A stretch of 64,000 nucleotides of DNA from Streptomyces sp. NBC_01551 (GTDB lineage Bacteria > Actinomycetota > Actinomycetes > Streptomycetales > Streptomycetaceae): positions 2,990,001 to 3,054,000 of the forward strand of contig NZ_JAPEPX010000001.1 of NCBI RefSeq assembly GCF_026339935.1, given 5' to 3'. This document shows, one piece after another, positions 45,020 to 55,869 of this stretch. The notes under the pieces were generated by a model that was not told where the DNA came from, did not search any database, and saw nothing but the letters and a program-made list of their open reading frames with translations. The stretch's first letter is position 1. Each line of letters starts with the position of its first letter. The translations under genes were made by a program, and so were the position numbers.

Positions 45020-45055
45020 CCGAAGCCCCGCACGGCGGTCCGTGCGGGGCTTCGG
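45020..45055. terminator. terminator of purSQL operon
   Basis: A perfect 15-bp stem (45020-45034 with 45041-45055) and a 6-base loop, 20 bases after the purL stop in the leftward direction. Confidence 0.8.
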
Positions 45056-45074
45056 TACGGGCTGTGGCCGGGGC

Positions 45075-47320
<2,246 letters not shown>

Positions 47321-47324
<4 letters not shown>

Positions 47325-48001
47325 GCGGAGACCAGCTTCTTCAGGACCGACGTGAAGAACGGGAGGCCGTCGGTGCGGCCCGTCCCGATCAGCGGCTCGA
47401 CCGCGTGCTCGGGGTGCGGCATCAGGCCGACGACGTTGCCCGCGGCGTTGGTGATGCCGGCGATGTCGCGGAGCGACCCGTTCGGGTTCACGTCCACGTA
47501 CCGGAAGGCCACTCGGCCTTCGGCCTCCAGTTCGTCGAGCACACGCTCGGCGGCGACGTACCGGCCGTCCATGTTCTTGAGCGGTACGGAGATCTCCTGG
47601 CCGGCGGTGTAGTCGCCGGTCCACGCGGTCTCCGCGTTCTCCACCCGCAGCTTCTGGTCGCGGCAGATGAAGTGCAGGTGGTTGTTCCGGAGCATCGCCC
47701 CCGGCAGCAGGTGGGCCTCGGTGAGGATCTGGAAGCCGTTGCAGATGCCGAGGACGGGCATGCCGCCCTTGGCCTGCTCGATGATGGTCTCCATCACCGG
47801 CGAGAACCGGGAGATGGCTCCGGCGCGCAGGTAGTCCCCGTAGGAGAAGCCGCCGGCGAGGACGACCGCGTCGACCTGGTGCAGGTCCTTGTCGCGGTGC
47901 CACAGCGAAACCGGCTCGGCCCCCGCGAGGCGGACGGCGCGCAGCGAGTCACGGTCGTCGAGCGTTCCGGGGAACGTGACGACTCCGATGCGAGTGGTCA
48001 C
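47321..48001 (-). CDS. purQ: phosphoribosylformylglycinamidine synthase subunit PurQ
   Basis: A 226-aa class I glutamine amidotransferase that supplies ammonia to PurL. The nucleophile elbow is [11 protein letters not shown] (Cys near 87) and the His-Glu pair is in [14 protein letters not shown] at 48001 follows the purS stop by two bases, and the stop overlaps purL, so translation is coupled along the operon. Confidence 0.98.
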
Positions 48002-48003
48002 CG

Positions 48004-48249
48004 TCAGGCCTCGACCTTCACGGTGAAGTCTTCGATGACGGTGTTGGCGAGGAACGTTTCGGCCATCTTGTGGATGCGGTCGAGGGCGGCCTGGTCGACC
48101 GGTCCCTCCACTTCCAGTTCGAAGCGCTTCCCCTGGCGGACGTCGGCGATCCCTTCGAAGCCCAGGCGCGGCAGTGCACGCTGCACCGCCTGGCCCTGGG
48201 GGTCGAGGATCTCCGGCTTGAGCATGACGTCGACTACGACGCGTGCCAC
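48004..48249 (-). CDS. purS: phosphoribosylformylglycinamidine synthase subunit PurS
   Basis: An 81-aa subunit that bridges PurL and Pur[23 protein letters not shown] and GKRFELEV are family signatures. GTG at 48249 is set by GGGAG five bases upstream and by the family length. First gene of the leftward purSQL operon, divergent from lsrL. Confidence 0.96.
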   Translation of the reverse strand: MARVVVDVMLKPEILDPQGQAVQRALPRLGFEGIADVRQGKRFELEVEGPVDQAALDRIHKMAETFLANTVIEDFTVKVEA

Positions 48250-48601
48250 TGGCACTCCCGATGAGGTGGTTGGTGCGAAGGCGGTTCCATCAGCGTACCC
48301 GGCCGAAATTTCTACGCGGGTAGATATGTGTTGACCGTGATCGCCGTGCGGTTTCGGCTTCACCAACGCTTCGCAAAATCCGCCGGAAAACCCCGCTCCC
48401 GGGATTGCGGCGGGACACGCGGAGATAATTAACTGGGCTTCGCAATTCAATGGGAATCACGGTACAAAGGAATCCCTCGGCACCACCGTTTTTGCCGCTT
48501 CACAACGGGCGCCGAAAGTTGCATTGCTCCGAAACATCCACACAGTCGACATCACCGCACGTCAGCACGTGGCGCGAGGTCGCACGAAGGGACCGATATC
48601 C
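48250..48601. promoter_or_regulatory. divergent region purS / lsrL with AT-rich tract
   Basis: A 352-base region without a gene. For this genome it is strikingly AT-rich at 48420-48480 (containing GAGATAATTAACTG and GCAATTCAATGGGAATC) and again around 48300-48340. TACGCT near 48295 on the minus strand could be the -10 of purS. The AT-rich tract just before lsrL is the kind of DNA that Lsr2-family proteins bind. Confidence 0.5.
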
Positions 48602-48919
48602 GTGGCGCAGCGCGTAGTAGTCACGATCTCCGACGACATCGACGGCGGAGACGCGACGGAAACGGTCGTGTTCGCTCTGGACGGTAAGTCGTACGAGATC
48701 GACCTCAATGAGACGAACGCAAAGAAACTGCGGAAGAGCCTGGCCCCCTTCGTGGCCGCCGGCCGCCGGCAGTCCCGCTCGGGGAAGGCGTTCAAGCACA
48801 CCTCGATCGCGCCGGACCCGGCCGTGGTCCGGGCCTGGGCCCGGTCGAACCAGCTCGACGTGCCGCCGCGCGGCCGCATCCCGAAGCGGGTCTACGAGGC
48901 CTACAACGCGGCCCACTGA
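48602..48919 (+). CDS. lsrL: Lsr2-family nucleoid protein, LsrL paralogue
   Basis: A 105-aa H-NS-like xenogeneic silencer. The N-terminal dimerisation/oligomerisation part (RVVVTISDDIDGG, VVFALDGKSYEIDL) precedes a C-terminal DNA-binding domain with VRAWARSNQLDVPPRGRIP; the RGRI motif (90-93) inserts in the AT-rich minor groove. The position next to the purS operon matches the second Streptomyces Lsr2 homologue (S. coelicolor SCO4076, LsrL) rather than Lsr2 itself, as I recall. GTG at 48602 with AGGGA ten bases upstream; 26 further upstream codons are open but poorly coding. Confidence 0.92.
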   Translation: MAQRVVVTISDDIDGGDATETVVFALDGKSYEIDLNETNAKKLRKSLAPFVAAGRRQSRSGKAFKHTSIAPDPAVVRAWARSNQLDVPPRGRIPKRVYEAYNAAH

Positions 48920-48960
48920 GCCGCCCGCGGGCCGCCCGCGGGCGGAGGCCGACCCCGGAT

Positions 48961-48991
48961 TTGCCATCCACCCCCTCTGATCGGCTAGTGT
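48961..48991 (+). promoter_or_regulatory. putative promoter of tRNA-Gly(UCC)
   Basis: TTGCCA (48961-48966) and TAGTGT (48986-48991) with a 19-base spacer, about 50 bases before the tRNA. This suggests that the unusual tRNA gene is transcribed. Confidence 0.5.
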
Positions 48992-49041
48992 GTGGATCAC
49001 GCCGAGGGGCCAGGCCGGAAAGCCAAAACCCCGAAGGTCGT

Positions 49042-49113
49042 GCGGGTGTAGTTCAGTAGCAGAACACCCCCCTTCCAGGGGGGAGGCGCAGTGTGCGATC
49101 CCTGTCACCCGCT
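49042..49113 (+). tRNA. tRNA-Gly (UCC) with aberrant D- and T-arms
   Basis: A 72-nt tRNA. The acceptor GCGGGUG/CACCCGC, D-stem GUUC/GAAC and anticodon stem CCCCC/GGGGG are perfect, and the loop CUUCCAG gives anticodon UCC. The elbow is abnormal: the D-loop AGUAGCA has A in place of G18, and the T-arm reads GCAGU-GUGCGAUC-CCUGU, an 8-base loop with a U-C mismatch at the closing pair and no TTC. If read instead with a 7-base loop UGCGAUC, C56-G57-A58 are kept but U55 becomes G and the stem largely fails. The normal G18-Psi55 contact is therefore lost. It may be a special-purpose or decaying tRNA. Confidence 0.8.
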
Positions 49114-49192
49114 CTGCATCGCTTTACCGACCACGCTTGTGGATCAGGTAGAGTGATGCACGCATCGCACGGCATTCGTGTCGCGCAAGCAT

Positions 49193-49265
<73 letters not shown>

Positions 49266-49271
49266 CAGAGA

Positions 49272-49304
49272 ACAAAGGCCCTGATCATTGATCAGGGCCT
49301 TTGT
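49272..49304 (+). terminator. terminator after tRNA-Gly(GCC)
   Basis: A 14-15-bp perfect stem (49272-49286 with 49290-49304) closing a 3-base loop, followed by CGTATG. It separates the tRNA from the ABC operon. Confidence 0.85.
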
Positions 49305-49317
49305 CGTATGCCCTGAT

Positions 49318-49339
49318 CCCGATGACAAATGTCATCGGG
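49318..49339. promoter_or_regulatory. operator candidate of ABC/two-component operon
   Basis: A perfect 9-bp palindrome, CCCGATGAC (49318-49326) and GTCATCGGG (49331-49339), around AAAT; the core ATGACAAATGTCAT is typical of sites bound by NarL/LuxR-type response regulators. It lies 53 bases before the ATP-binding gene, with a possible -35 GTGACA at 49344-49349 directly after. The response regulator at the end of the operon is the natural candidate ligand. Confidence 0.65.
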
Positions 49340-49392
49340 GGTCGTGACAGCGCGCACTGCTGCCGTCGCGGGGCCGCCGCGAGGCTTGGAGC

Positions 49393-50376
49393 ATGACTGA
49401 CAGCGACCGCCAGAGCGTGATCCGGGCCGAGGGGCTGCGCCGCGGCTACACCGGGGGATTCGAGGCCGTCCGCGGCGTCTCCTTCGCCGTGGAGCGCGGC
49501 GAGATCTTCGCCCTGCTCGGCACCAACGGCGCCGGCAAGACGTCCACCGTCGAGCTCCTGGAGGGGCTGGCCCCGCCGAGCGGCGGCCAGGTGCGCGTCT
49601 TCGGGCTCGACCCGTACAAGCAGCGGGCCAAGGTCCGCCCGCGCACCGGGGTGATGCTCCAGGAGGGCGGCTTCCCCTCCGACCTGTCCGTCGCCGAGAC
49701 CGTCCGGATGTGGGGCGGGGTCACCTCCGGGGCTCGCCCGGCGGCGGAGGTGCTGGACCTGGTCGGCCTGGCCGCGCGGGCCTCCGTACGGGTCAAGCAG
49801 CTGTCCGGCGGCGAGCGGCGGCGCCTGGACCTGGCGCTGGCCCTGCTGGGGCGGCCCGAGGTGCTGTTCCTCGACGAGCCGACCACCGGCATGGACCCCG
49901 AGGGCCGCCGGGACACCTGGGCGTTGGTACGCGAACTCCGGGCCCAGGGCACCACGGTGCTGCTGACCACGCACTACCTGGAGGAGGCGGAGGAACTCGC
50001 CGACCGGCTGGCGATCCTCCACGAGGGCGAGCTGGTCCTGACCGGGACCCCGGCCGAGGTGACGGCCACGCGGCCGTCGCGGATCCGCTTCACGCTGCCG
50101 GACGGTGTGTCCGCGGCCCGGCTCCCGCTGACGCTGCGCGCGGCGGCCGACGGGCAGCACGTGGAGATCCGTACCGAACACCTCCAGTCCGACCTCGGCG
50201 CGCTGCTGCGCTGGGCCGAGGAGTCCGGGGTCGCACTCGCCGGGCTCGACGCCCGCTCCGCCTCCCTGGAGGAGGCCTTCCTGGAGATCGCGGAGAGCCG
50301 CCGCGCGCCGCTAGGCCGTACCGAGGGCGCCCGCACCGATATCGACCACAGCGACCAGATGGCGGGGACCCGATGA
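49393..50376 (+). CDS. ABC transporter ATP-binding protein
   Basis: A 327-aa ATPase of the ABC-2 drug/antibiotic exporter (CcmA/DrrA-like) type. Walker A LGTNGAGKTST (about 43-52), signature QLSGGERRRLDLA (near 137), Walker B LFLDEPTTGMDPEG and the H-loop TTHYLEEAEELA are complete. The C-terminal 90 residues are the DrrA-type extension. ATG at 49393 with GGAG seven bases upstream. It overlaps the permease start by four bases (ATGA). First of a four-gene exporter/two-component operon. Confidence 0.95.
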   Translation: MTDSDRQSVIRAEGLRRGYTGGFEAVRGVSFAVERGEIFALLGTNGAGKTSTVELLEGLAPPSGGQVRVFGLDPYKQRAKVRPRTGVMLQEGGFPSDLSVAETVRMWGGVTSGARPAAEVLDLVGLAARASVRVKQLSGGERRRLDLALALLGRPEVLFLDEPTTGMDPEGRRDTWALVRELRAQGTTVLLTTHYLEEAEELADRLAILHEGELVLTGTPAEVTATRPSRIRFTLPDGVSAARLPLTLRAAADGQHVEIRTEHLQSDLGALLRWAEESGVALAGLDARSASLEEAFLEIAESRRAPLGRTEGARTDIDHSDQMAGTR

Positions 50377-51143
50377 ACACGCTGACCCTCAACCCCGGCC
50401 GGCTCGTGGCGCTGGGCCGCTCCGAGCTCACCCTGCTGGTGCGCAACCGGGCCGCGCTGACCGTGGCGCTGCTGATGCCGCTGATGATGGTGTTCGTGCT
50501 GCGCTCGACGCTGGGCGACGTGGACGGCGACGGCGCGATGGCCCTCGGCGAGGCCACCTTGACCGGTGGCATCGGGATGGTGCTGATCCTCGTCGTCTAC
50601 ATGAACCTGGTCTCCGCCTACGTGGCCCGGCGCGAGGAGCTCGTCCTCAAGCGGCTGCGCACCGGCGAGGCGGGCGACCTGGAGATCCTGGCCGGGACCG
50701 CGCTGCCCGCCGCCGTCCTCGCCGTCGGGCAGATCCTCGTCCTCGCGCTGGCCGGGACGGCGGCCCTGGACGCCGGGATGCCGCGCCGGCCGCTGCTGCT
50801 GACGGCCGCGGTGCTCTGCGGGATCGTGCTGCTCGCCGGGGCCTCGGCCGTGACCAGCTCCTTCACCCGCAACGTGGAGAGCGCGGGCATCACCACGCTG
50901 CCGCTGTTCCTGGTGACGGCGCTCGGCTCCGGGCTGTTCGTCCCGGCGGACTCGCTGCCCGACGTACTGGCCTCGGTGTGCGAACTGCTGCCGCTGAGCG
51001 GTGTGATGACCCTGGTGCGGGCGGGCTGGACCGGCGGTGCGCAGAGCGGGGACCTGCTGACGGCGGGGCTCACCACGCTGGCCTGGATCATGATCCCGGT
51101 GTTTGCTGTCCAGAAGTGGTTCCGCTGGGAACCGCGCCGCTAG
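50373..51143 (+). CDS. ABC-2 type transporter permease
   Basis: A 256-aa membrane protein with six hydrophobic segments (ALTVALLMPLMMVFVL; IGMVLILVVYMNLV; ITTLPLFLVTALGSG; TTLAWIMIPVFAVQKWF). It pairs with the preceding ATPase to form a DrrAB/YhfI-like exporter, probably for a hydrophobic or peptide antibiotic or a lipid. The start ATG at 50373 is fixed by overlap with the ATPase stop. The histidine kinase gene follows after 28 bases. Confidence 0.92.
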   Translation: MNTLTLNPGRLVALGRSELTLLVRNRAALTVALLMPLMMVFVLRSTLGDVDGDGAMALGEATLTGGIGMVLILVVYMNLVSAYVARREELVLKRLRTGEAGDLEILAGTALPAAVLAVGQILVLALAGTAALDAGMPRRPLLLTAAVLCGIVLLAGASAVTSSFTRNVESAGITTLPLFLVTALGSGLFVPADSLPDVLASVCELLPLSGVMTLVRAGWTGGAQSGDLLTAGLTTLAWIMIPVFAVQKWFRWEPRR

Positions 51144-51171
51144 AACGAGGAACGAAGTCGGGGGACGGGAC

Positions 51172-52407
51172 GTGTCGAAGCTGACCGGGTGGTGGAAGAA
51201 CCGCACCAGTGCGGGGAAGGTCGAGCTGTACATCCGGGGGTCCTTCCACTTCTTCGTCCCCCTGGAGGTCGTGTCGTTCGGGCTGCCCGCGCTGGCGGCC
51301 CCGCAGAACAAGGCCCCGCTGCCGGTCTCGCTGGCGTTGTTCCTGATGATGTGCGTGCACTCCGTGCTGATCGGGTTCCTCTCCTCACGGGCGTTGGACT
51401 GGATCGCGGGCCGCCGGGAGCGGCCGGTGCGGCTCGCGGTGACGGCTGCGGTCCTGACGGCCGTGTGCTTCCTGGCGCTGCTCGTCCTGCGCCGGGCCGG
51501 GACGGTCGCCGAGAGCGTGGCCCCTCCGCTGATCCTGGGCATGACCAGCTTCACCACCGGAGCGCTGGTGCTGTGCATGAGGCAGGTCCGGCACATGTGC
51601 TGGACCGCCCCGGCCTCGGCGCTCGGTGCGGGCCTGGTGGTGTTCGCGATGGGCGTGAGCGCGGCCGAGGCCCTCGGGTACACGATCGGCATCCTGTTCA
51701 CCGGGCTGTTCATGAGCGTGGCCTACGGGTTCTCCGGGTGGCTGCTGAACACCGTCTACGAGCTGGACCGCGCACGGGAACTCCAGGCGCAGCTGGCGGT
51801 GGCCGAGGAGCGGCTGCGCTTCGGGCGGGACCTGCACGACGTGATGGGGCGCAACCTCGCGGTGATCGCGCTCAAGAGCGAGCTGGCGGTCCAGCTGGCA
51901 CGGCGCGAACGCCCCGAGGCGGTGGATCAGATGATCGAGGTCCAGCGGATCGCGCGGGAGTCGCAGCGCGAGGTACGGGACGTGGTGCGCGGCTACCGCG
52001 AGGCGGACCTGGCCGTGGAGCTGGAGGGCGCGCGCGGGGTGCTGAGCGCGGCCGGGATGGACTGCCTGGTCGAGTTCGAGGCCGGGCGGCAGCTGCCCGC
52101 CGAGGTGCAGTCGGCCCTCGGCTGGGTGGTGCGGGAGGCGACGACGAACGTCCTGCGGCACGGGGACGCGCGCAACTGCGTGATCCGGCTGACGGCGGAC
52201 GACGAGGGTGCGCTGACCCTGCTGGTGGAGAACGACGGGGCTCCCGAGGCGCCGGCCGGGCCGCCGGGATCGGGGCTCGCCGGGCTGCGGGAACGGCTCG
52301 CGGTGGTGGACGGCACCCTGCGGGCGGGTCCGGTGGACGGCGGCCGGTTCCGGCTGCTGGCCGAGGTCCCGGGGCGGCAACTGCAACGAGTGGAGGTGCG
52401 GGCATGA
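51172..52407 (+). CDS. two-component sensor histidine kinase (DesK-like)
   Basis: A 411-aa membrane kinase with five or six transmembrane segments in the first 195 residues and no extracellular domain of size. The HisKA_3 box GRDLHDVMGRNLAVIALKSE (His near 221) and the ATPase motifs WVVREATTNVLRHG and GSGLAGLRERL follow. This layout matches DesK/BceS-type kinases that sense the membrane or their own ABC transporter. GTG at 51172 with GGGGGA six bases upstream. It overlaps the response regulator by four bases. Confidence 0.93.
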   Translation: MSKLTGWWKNRTSAGKVELYIRGSFHFFVPLEVVSFGLPALAAPQNKAPLPVSLALFLMMCVHSVLIGFLSSRALDWIAGRRERPVRLAVTAAVLTAVCFLALLVLRRAGTVAESVAPPLILGMTSFTTGALVLCMRQVRHMCWTAPASALGAGLVVFAMGVSAAEALGYTIGILFTGLFMSVAYGFSGWLLNTVYELDRARELQAQLAVAEERLRFGRDLHDVMGRNLAVIALKSELAVQLARRERPEAVDQMIEVQRIARESQREVRDVVRGYREADLAVELEGARGVLSAAGMDCLVEFEAGRQLPAEVQSALGWVVREATTNVLRHGDARNCVIRLTADDEGALTLLVENDGAPEAPAGPPGSGLAGLRERLAVVDGTLRAGPVDGGRFRLLAEVPGRQLQRVEVRA

Positions 52408-53015
52408 GCCCCGTACGGGTACTGCTGGCCGATGACGAGCACCTGATCCGGGGTGCGCTGGCCGCACTGCTGGCCCTGGAGGACGACCTGCTGGTCGTCG
52501 CCGAGGCGGCCTCGGGGCCGGAGGCCCTCGCGATGGCGCGGGCGCACCTGCCGGATGTGGCGGTACTGGACCTGGAGATGCCGGGGGCGGACGGTGTGAG
52601 TGTGGCCACAACCCTGCGGGCCGAACTCCCCGACACCAAGACCATGATCGTGACGAGTCACGGCCGTCCCGGGCACCTGAAGCGGGCCCTCGCGGCGGGC
52701 GTGCGGGCCTTCGCCCCGAAGACGGTGTCGGCGCAGCGACTGGCCGAGCTGATCCGGACCGTGCACGCCGGAGGGCGTTACGTGGACCCGGAGTTGGCGG
52801 CCGACGCGATCAGCGCGGGCGACTCGCCGCTGACCCCGCGCGAGGCGGAGGTACTGGAACTGGCGGGCGACGGGGCGCCGATCGCGGAGATCGCGGAGCG
52901 GGCCTCGCTGTCGCAGGGAACGGTGCGCAACTACCTGTCCTCGGCGGCGTCGAAGCTGGGCGCGGAGAACCGTCACACGGCAGTGCGTCTCGCACGCCAG
53001 CGGGGTTGGGTATAG
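52404..53015 (+). CDS. NarL/LuxR-type response regulator
   Basis: A 203-aa regulator. The receiver has DD (10-11), the phosphorylation site Asp56 (VLDLEMPGADG), T/S in VTSHGRPG and the Lys in FAPKTVSAQ. The C-terminal LuxR helix-turn-helix reads TPREAEVLELAGDGAPIAEIAER. Start ATG at 52404 overlaps the kinase stop (ATGA). It likely activates or represses its own operon through the palindrome at 49318-49339. The -10-like TATAGT of the following tRNA lies in its last codons. Confidence 0.94.
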   Translation: MSPVRVLLADDEHLIRGALAALLALEDDLLVVAEAASGPEALAMARAHLPDVAVLDLEMPGADGVSVATTLRAELPDTKTMIVTSHGRPGHLKRALAAGVRAFAPKTVSAQRLAELIRTVHAGGRYVDPELAADAISAGDSPLTPREAEVLELAGDGAPIAEIAERASLSQGTVRNYLSSAASKLGAENRHTAVRLARQRGWV

Positions 53016-53039
53016 TAGGTCCCGCGTTACGGCGCACCT

Positions 53040-53112
<73 letters not shown>

Positions 53113-53117
53113 CAGAA

Positions 53118-53154
53118 CGAAGAAGCCCCCGGTCCTCGACCGGGGGCTTCTTCG
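53118..53154. terminator. terminator tRNA-Gly / purC
   Basis: A perfect 17-bp stem (53118-53134 with 53138-53154) and a 3-base loop between convergent tRNA-Gly and purC. Confidence 0.85.
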
Positions 53155-53167
53155 TGTCCCCGGCCCC

Positions 53168-54085
53168 TCAGGACCAGGTCTGACCGGCCCAGGTCAGGCC
53201 GGTGAGGCGCTCGTACGCCTCGATGTACTTGGCGCTGGTCCGCTCGGCGACCTCGCGCGGGAGCGCCGGCGGCGGGAGCTCGCCCTTGCGGTCCCAGCCG
53301 GAGGCGGGGGAGGTCAGCCAGTCGCGGACGAACTGCTTGTCGAAGGAGGGCTGGGCGTGGCCCGGCTCCCACTGGTCGGCCGGCCAGAAGCGGGAGGAGT
53401 CCGGGGTCAGCACCTCGTCGCCGGCGACCAGACGGCCGTCCTTGTCGAAGCCGAACTCGAACTTGGTGTCGGCCAGGATGATCCCGCGCTCGCGCGCGAT
53501 GTCCCGGGCGCGGCCGTACACGGCGAGGGTGGTCTGGCGCAGCAGCGCCGCCGTCTCGGCGCCGGAGGTACGCGCGACCTCCTCGTAGGTGACGTTCTCG
53601 TCGTGCTCGCCGACGTCGGCCTTGGCGGCCGGGGTGAAGATCGGCGCGGGCAGCTCGGAGCCGTCCACGAGGCCCTCGGGGAGGGCGAGCCCGCACACCG
53701 TGCGGGTCTGGACGTACTCGGCGAGGCCGGAGCCGGTGAGGTAGCCGCGGGCCACGCACTCGACGGGGACCATGTCGAGGCTCTTGCAGATCAGCGTGCG
53801 GCCGGCCCAGTCGGCGGGGGCGCCGGCGGGCAGCTCGGTGCTGATGACGTGGTTCGGGACGAGGTCGCGGAGCTGGTCGAACCACCAGAGGGAGAGCTGG
53901 GTGAGGACGCGTCCCTTGTCCGGGATCTCGGTGGGGAGCACCCAGTCGTAGGCGGAGATCCGGTCGCTGGCGACCATGACGAGGTTGCCGTCCTCGTCGC
54001 GGTAGAGGTCGCGCACCTTGCCGGTGTGGAGGTGGACGAGGCCGGGCACCTGGACCGGCTCGGGCTTTTCGACGAATCCGGACAC
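53168..54085 (-). CDS. purC: SAICAR synthetase
   Basis: A 305-aa phosphoribosylaminoimidazole-succinocarboxamide synthase that joins CAIR and aspartate using ATP. HTGKVRDLYRDEDG, ISAYDWVLPTEIPDKG, VECVARGYLTGSG and LADTKFEFGFDKDG are family signatures. It belongs to the longer (about 300-aa) form. GTG at 54085 has AGGGAG five bases upstream. It lies apart from the other pur genes, in tandem after the DMFase-like gene with an 86-base gap. Confidence 0.97.
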   Translation of the reverse strand: MSGFVEKPEPVQVPGLVHLHTGKVRDLYRDEDGNLVMVASDRISAYDWVLPTEIPDKGRVLTQLSLWWFDQLRDLVPNHVISTELPAGAPADWAGRTLICKSLDMVPVECVARGYLTGSGLAEYVQTRTVCGLALPEGLVDGSELPAPIFTPAAKADVGEHDENVTYEEVARTSGAETAALLRQTTLAVYGRARDIARERGIILADTKFEFGFDKDGRLVAGDEVLTPDSSRFWPADQWEPGHAQPSFDKQFVRDWLTSPASGWDRKGELPPPALPREVAERTSAKYIEAYERLTGLTWAGQTWS

Positions 54086-54171
54086 GGGGTCTCCCTGTGG
54101 TTCTGTACGAGCGCGGTCCCATTCTCCCGCACGGGGGCCCGCGAGCTGCCCAGGGGGTGCCCGGCCGGGTC

Positions 54172-55656
54172 TCAGTCGCGCTTGCAGATCCGGTCGAGGA
54201 GGTTCGCGGTGGCGCGCTGGACGCGCTCGTCGACGTGCCCCGGGCGGTCGAGAGCCGGGGACCAGGCGAAGGTGCCGGAAGCGAAGACCAGGGCCCCGCT
54301 GGGTGCCCGGTAGAGGGAGGTCTCCTGGTGGCGCTTGTGCCCGTCGCCGTCGAGGTAGGGGGAGTGCGCGAGCAGGATCCGGTCCTGGTGCTCGGGGAGC
54401 TGGGTGCGCGGGAAGTAGCGGTCGGCCTCGCCCGCGACCAGGCCGTCGAGCTCGTCGTTCTCGCAGGCTCCGGTGGAGTCCCAGAGCCAGTGCGTGGCGT
54501 TGCGCACGATCATCGGCGCCGGTTCTGGGACCCGGCCCGCGTACTGGATGCCGAGCAGCTGCTGCTCCGGGCGGTCGACCTCGCGCCACAGGCTGGGGCG
54601 GCCGGGGCCGCGGCGTTTTCGGCAGGTGAGGAGCCGGTCGGGCACTCCGGAGGGCGAGGGGCCCAGCTCGACCTGCCAGTACATGGTGTTGGCGGAGAGG
54701 AAGACGAGCGAGGTGCCGTGGTCGCGGGCGCGCTCGGCGGTGCGGCGCATGGGGACCGACCAGTACTCGTCGTGGCCGGGGAAGACCAGGCCTCGGTAGC
54801 GGGCGGGGTCGACGCGGCCGGCGTGCAGGTCGCGGGTGTCGGCGTAGGCGAGGTCGTAGCCGTAGCGCTCGGCCCAGCGGATGAAGTCGTAGGCGTGGCC
54901 CACGTGCAGGGGGAGTCCGGCGCCCGCGTAGGGGCGGTCGAAGGAGACGGTGATGGCCGCGTCGCGCTCGCCGAGGAGTCGGCCGTCCTCGTCCCAGGCG
55001 TGGTAGAGGCTGGCGCCGGTGTGACCGTCCTCGGGATAGAGGTTGTAGGCCTGCCAGGTGACGTCGGGGAGCAGGAGGAGGAGGTCGGCCGGCTGGTCGT
55101 CCCGGACCGTGAACGGGATGTGCGACCGGTAGCCGTCGGCGGTGGTGAGCACGGCGACGTACGCGCCGACGTTCCAGTAGGAGGGGACCTGGAGCCGCCA
55201 CGAGAGCCACCAGTGGTGGCAGGAGACGGTGCGGTCGGCGGTGAGGGGGGCCGGCTGGACGATGCCGGACAGGCGCGGGCTGGTGGTGATCTTTGAGGCG
55301 CCGTCGCCGCCGTAGTGGCCGATGCGGTAGACGTCCACGGAGAACTGCTGGGGCGGATCGACGGTGATGTGGAAGTCGATGGCCTCGCCGGGGGCGACCG
55401 CTCCGGTGGAGGCGAATCCTTTGATCTGCCGGTGCACGTCGTCGGCCGTGCGGGGGCCGCCGGCGCCGCGGGCGCGGGGGATCTGGCCGGTGCCGGCCGC
55501 CGCCGCGGGGTCCACGTACCAGGGGACGACCTGGCCGGTGTCGTCGAAGTAGAGCTCGCTGCCCCGGAACCAGGGCAGGGGGCCCTGGCCGAAGGGATCG
55601 GTCACCGCGTGCGCGAGCGCACCTGACTCCCAACGCCGGATCTGGTCCGCACCCAT
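54172..55656 (-). CDS. N,N-dimethylformamidase large-subunit-like protein
   Basis: A 494-aa protein resembling the large subunit of N,N-dimethylformamidase (family domain only). An N-terminal Ig/lectin-like part (AIDFHITVDPPQQFSVDVYR) is followed by a domain with DVTWQAYNLYPEDG, HAYDFIRWAERYGYD, LVFPGHDEYWSVPMR and FLSANTMYWQVEL, the conserved core of the family, which is related to glutamine-amidotransferase-like folds. No small subunit is encoded nearby, so dimethylformamide is unlikely to be the substrate. No signal peptide. ATG at 55656 with GGGAGGGGAG upstream. Confidence 0.8.
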   Translation of the reverse strand: MGADQIRRWESGALAHAVTDPFGQGPLPWFRGSELYFDDTGQVVPWYVDPAAAAGTGQIPRARGAGGPRTADDVHRQIKGFASTGAVAPGEAIDFHITVDPPQQFSVDVYRIGHYGGDGASKITTSPRLSGIVQPAPLTADRTVSCHHWWLSWRLQVPSYWNVGAYVAVLTTADGYRSHIPFTVRDDQPADLLLLLPDVTWQAYNLYPEDGHTGASLYHAWDEDGRLLGERDAAITVSFDRPYAGAGLPLHVGHAYDFIRWAERYGYDLAYADTRDLHAGRVDPARYRGLVFPGHDEYWSVPMRRTAERARDHGTSLVFLSANTMYWQVELGPSPSGVPDRLLTCRKRRGPGRPSLWREVDRPEQQLLGIQYAGRVPEPAPMIVRNATHWLWDSTGACENDELDGLVAGEADRYFPRTQLPEHQDRILLAHSPYLDGDGHKRHQETSLYRAPSGALVFASGTFAWSPALDRPGHVDERVQRATANLLDRICKRD

Positions 55657-55869
55657 ACCGCTCCCCTCCCTCGCTCCCCCGAACGCCGATTTGCGAGGCC
55701 GCGTTCACCAGCTCGCCGCGACCGGTCCCAGCACATCACATAACGCACGCACTCCGTCACTGTTCGCCATATCCGGCCGCGCCTGCGAGGGGGGAGCACG
55801 GGTTCGGGGCCGGGGCCTGCCCGGCGCCGGAGCGCGCCGCGGCGGGACTCGCACCAGGGCGCGGCCGGT

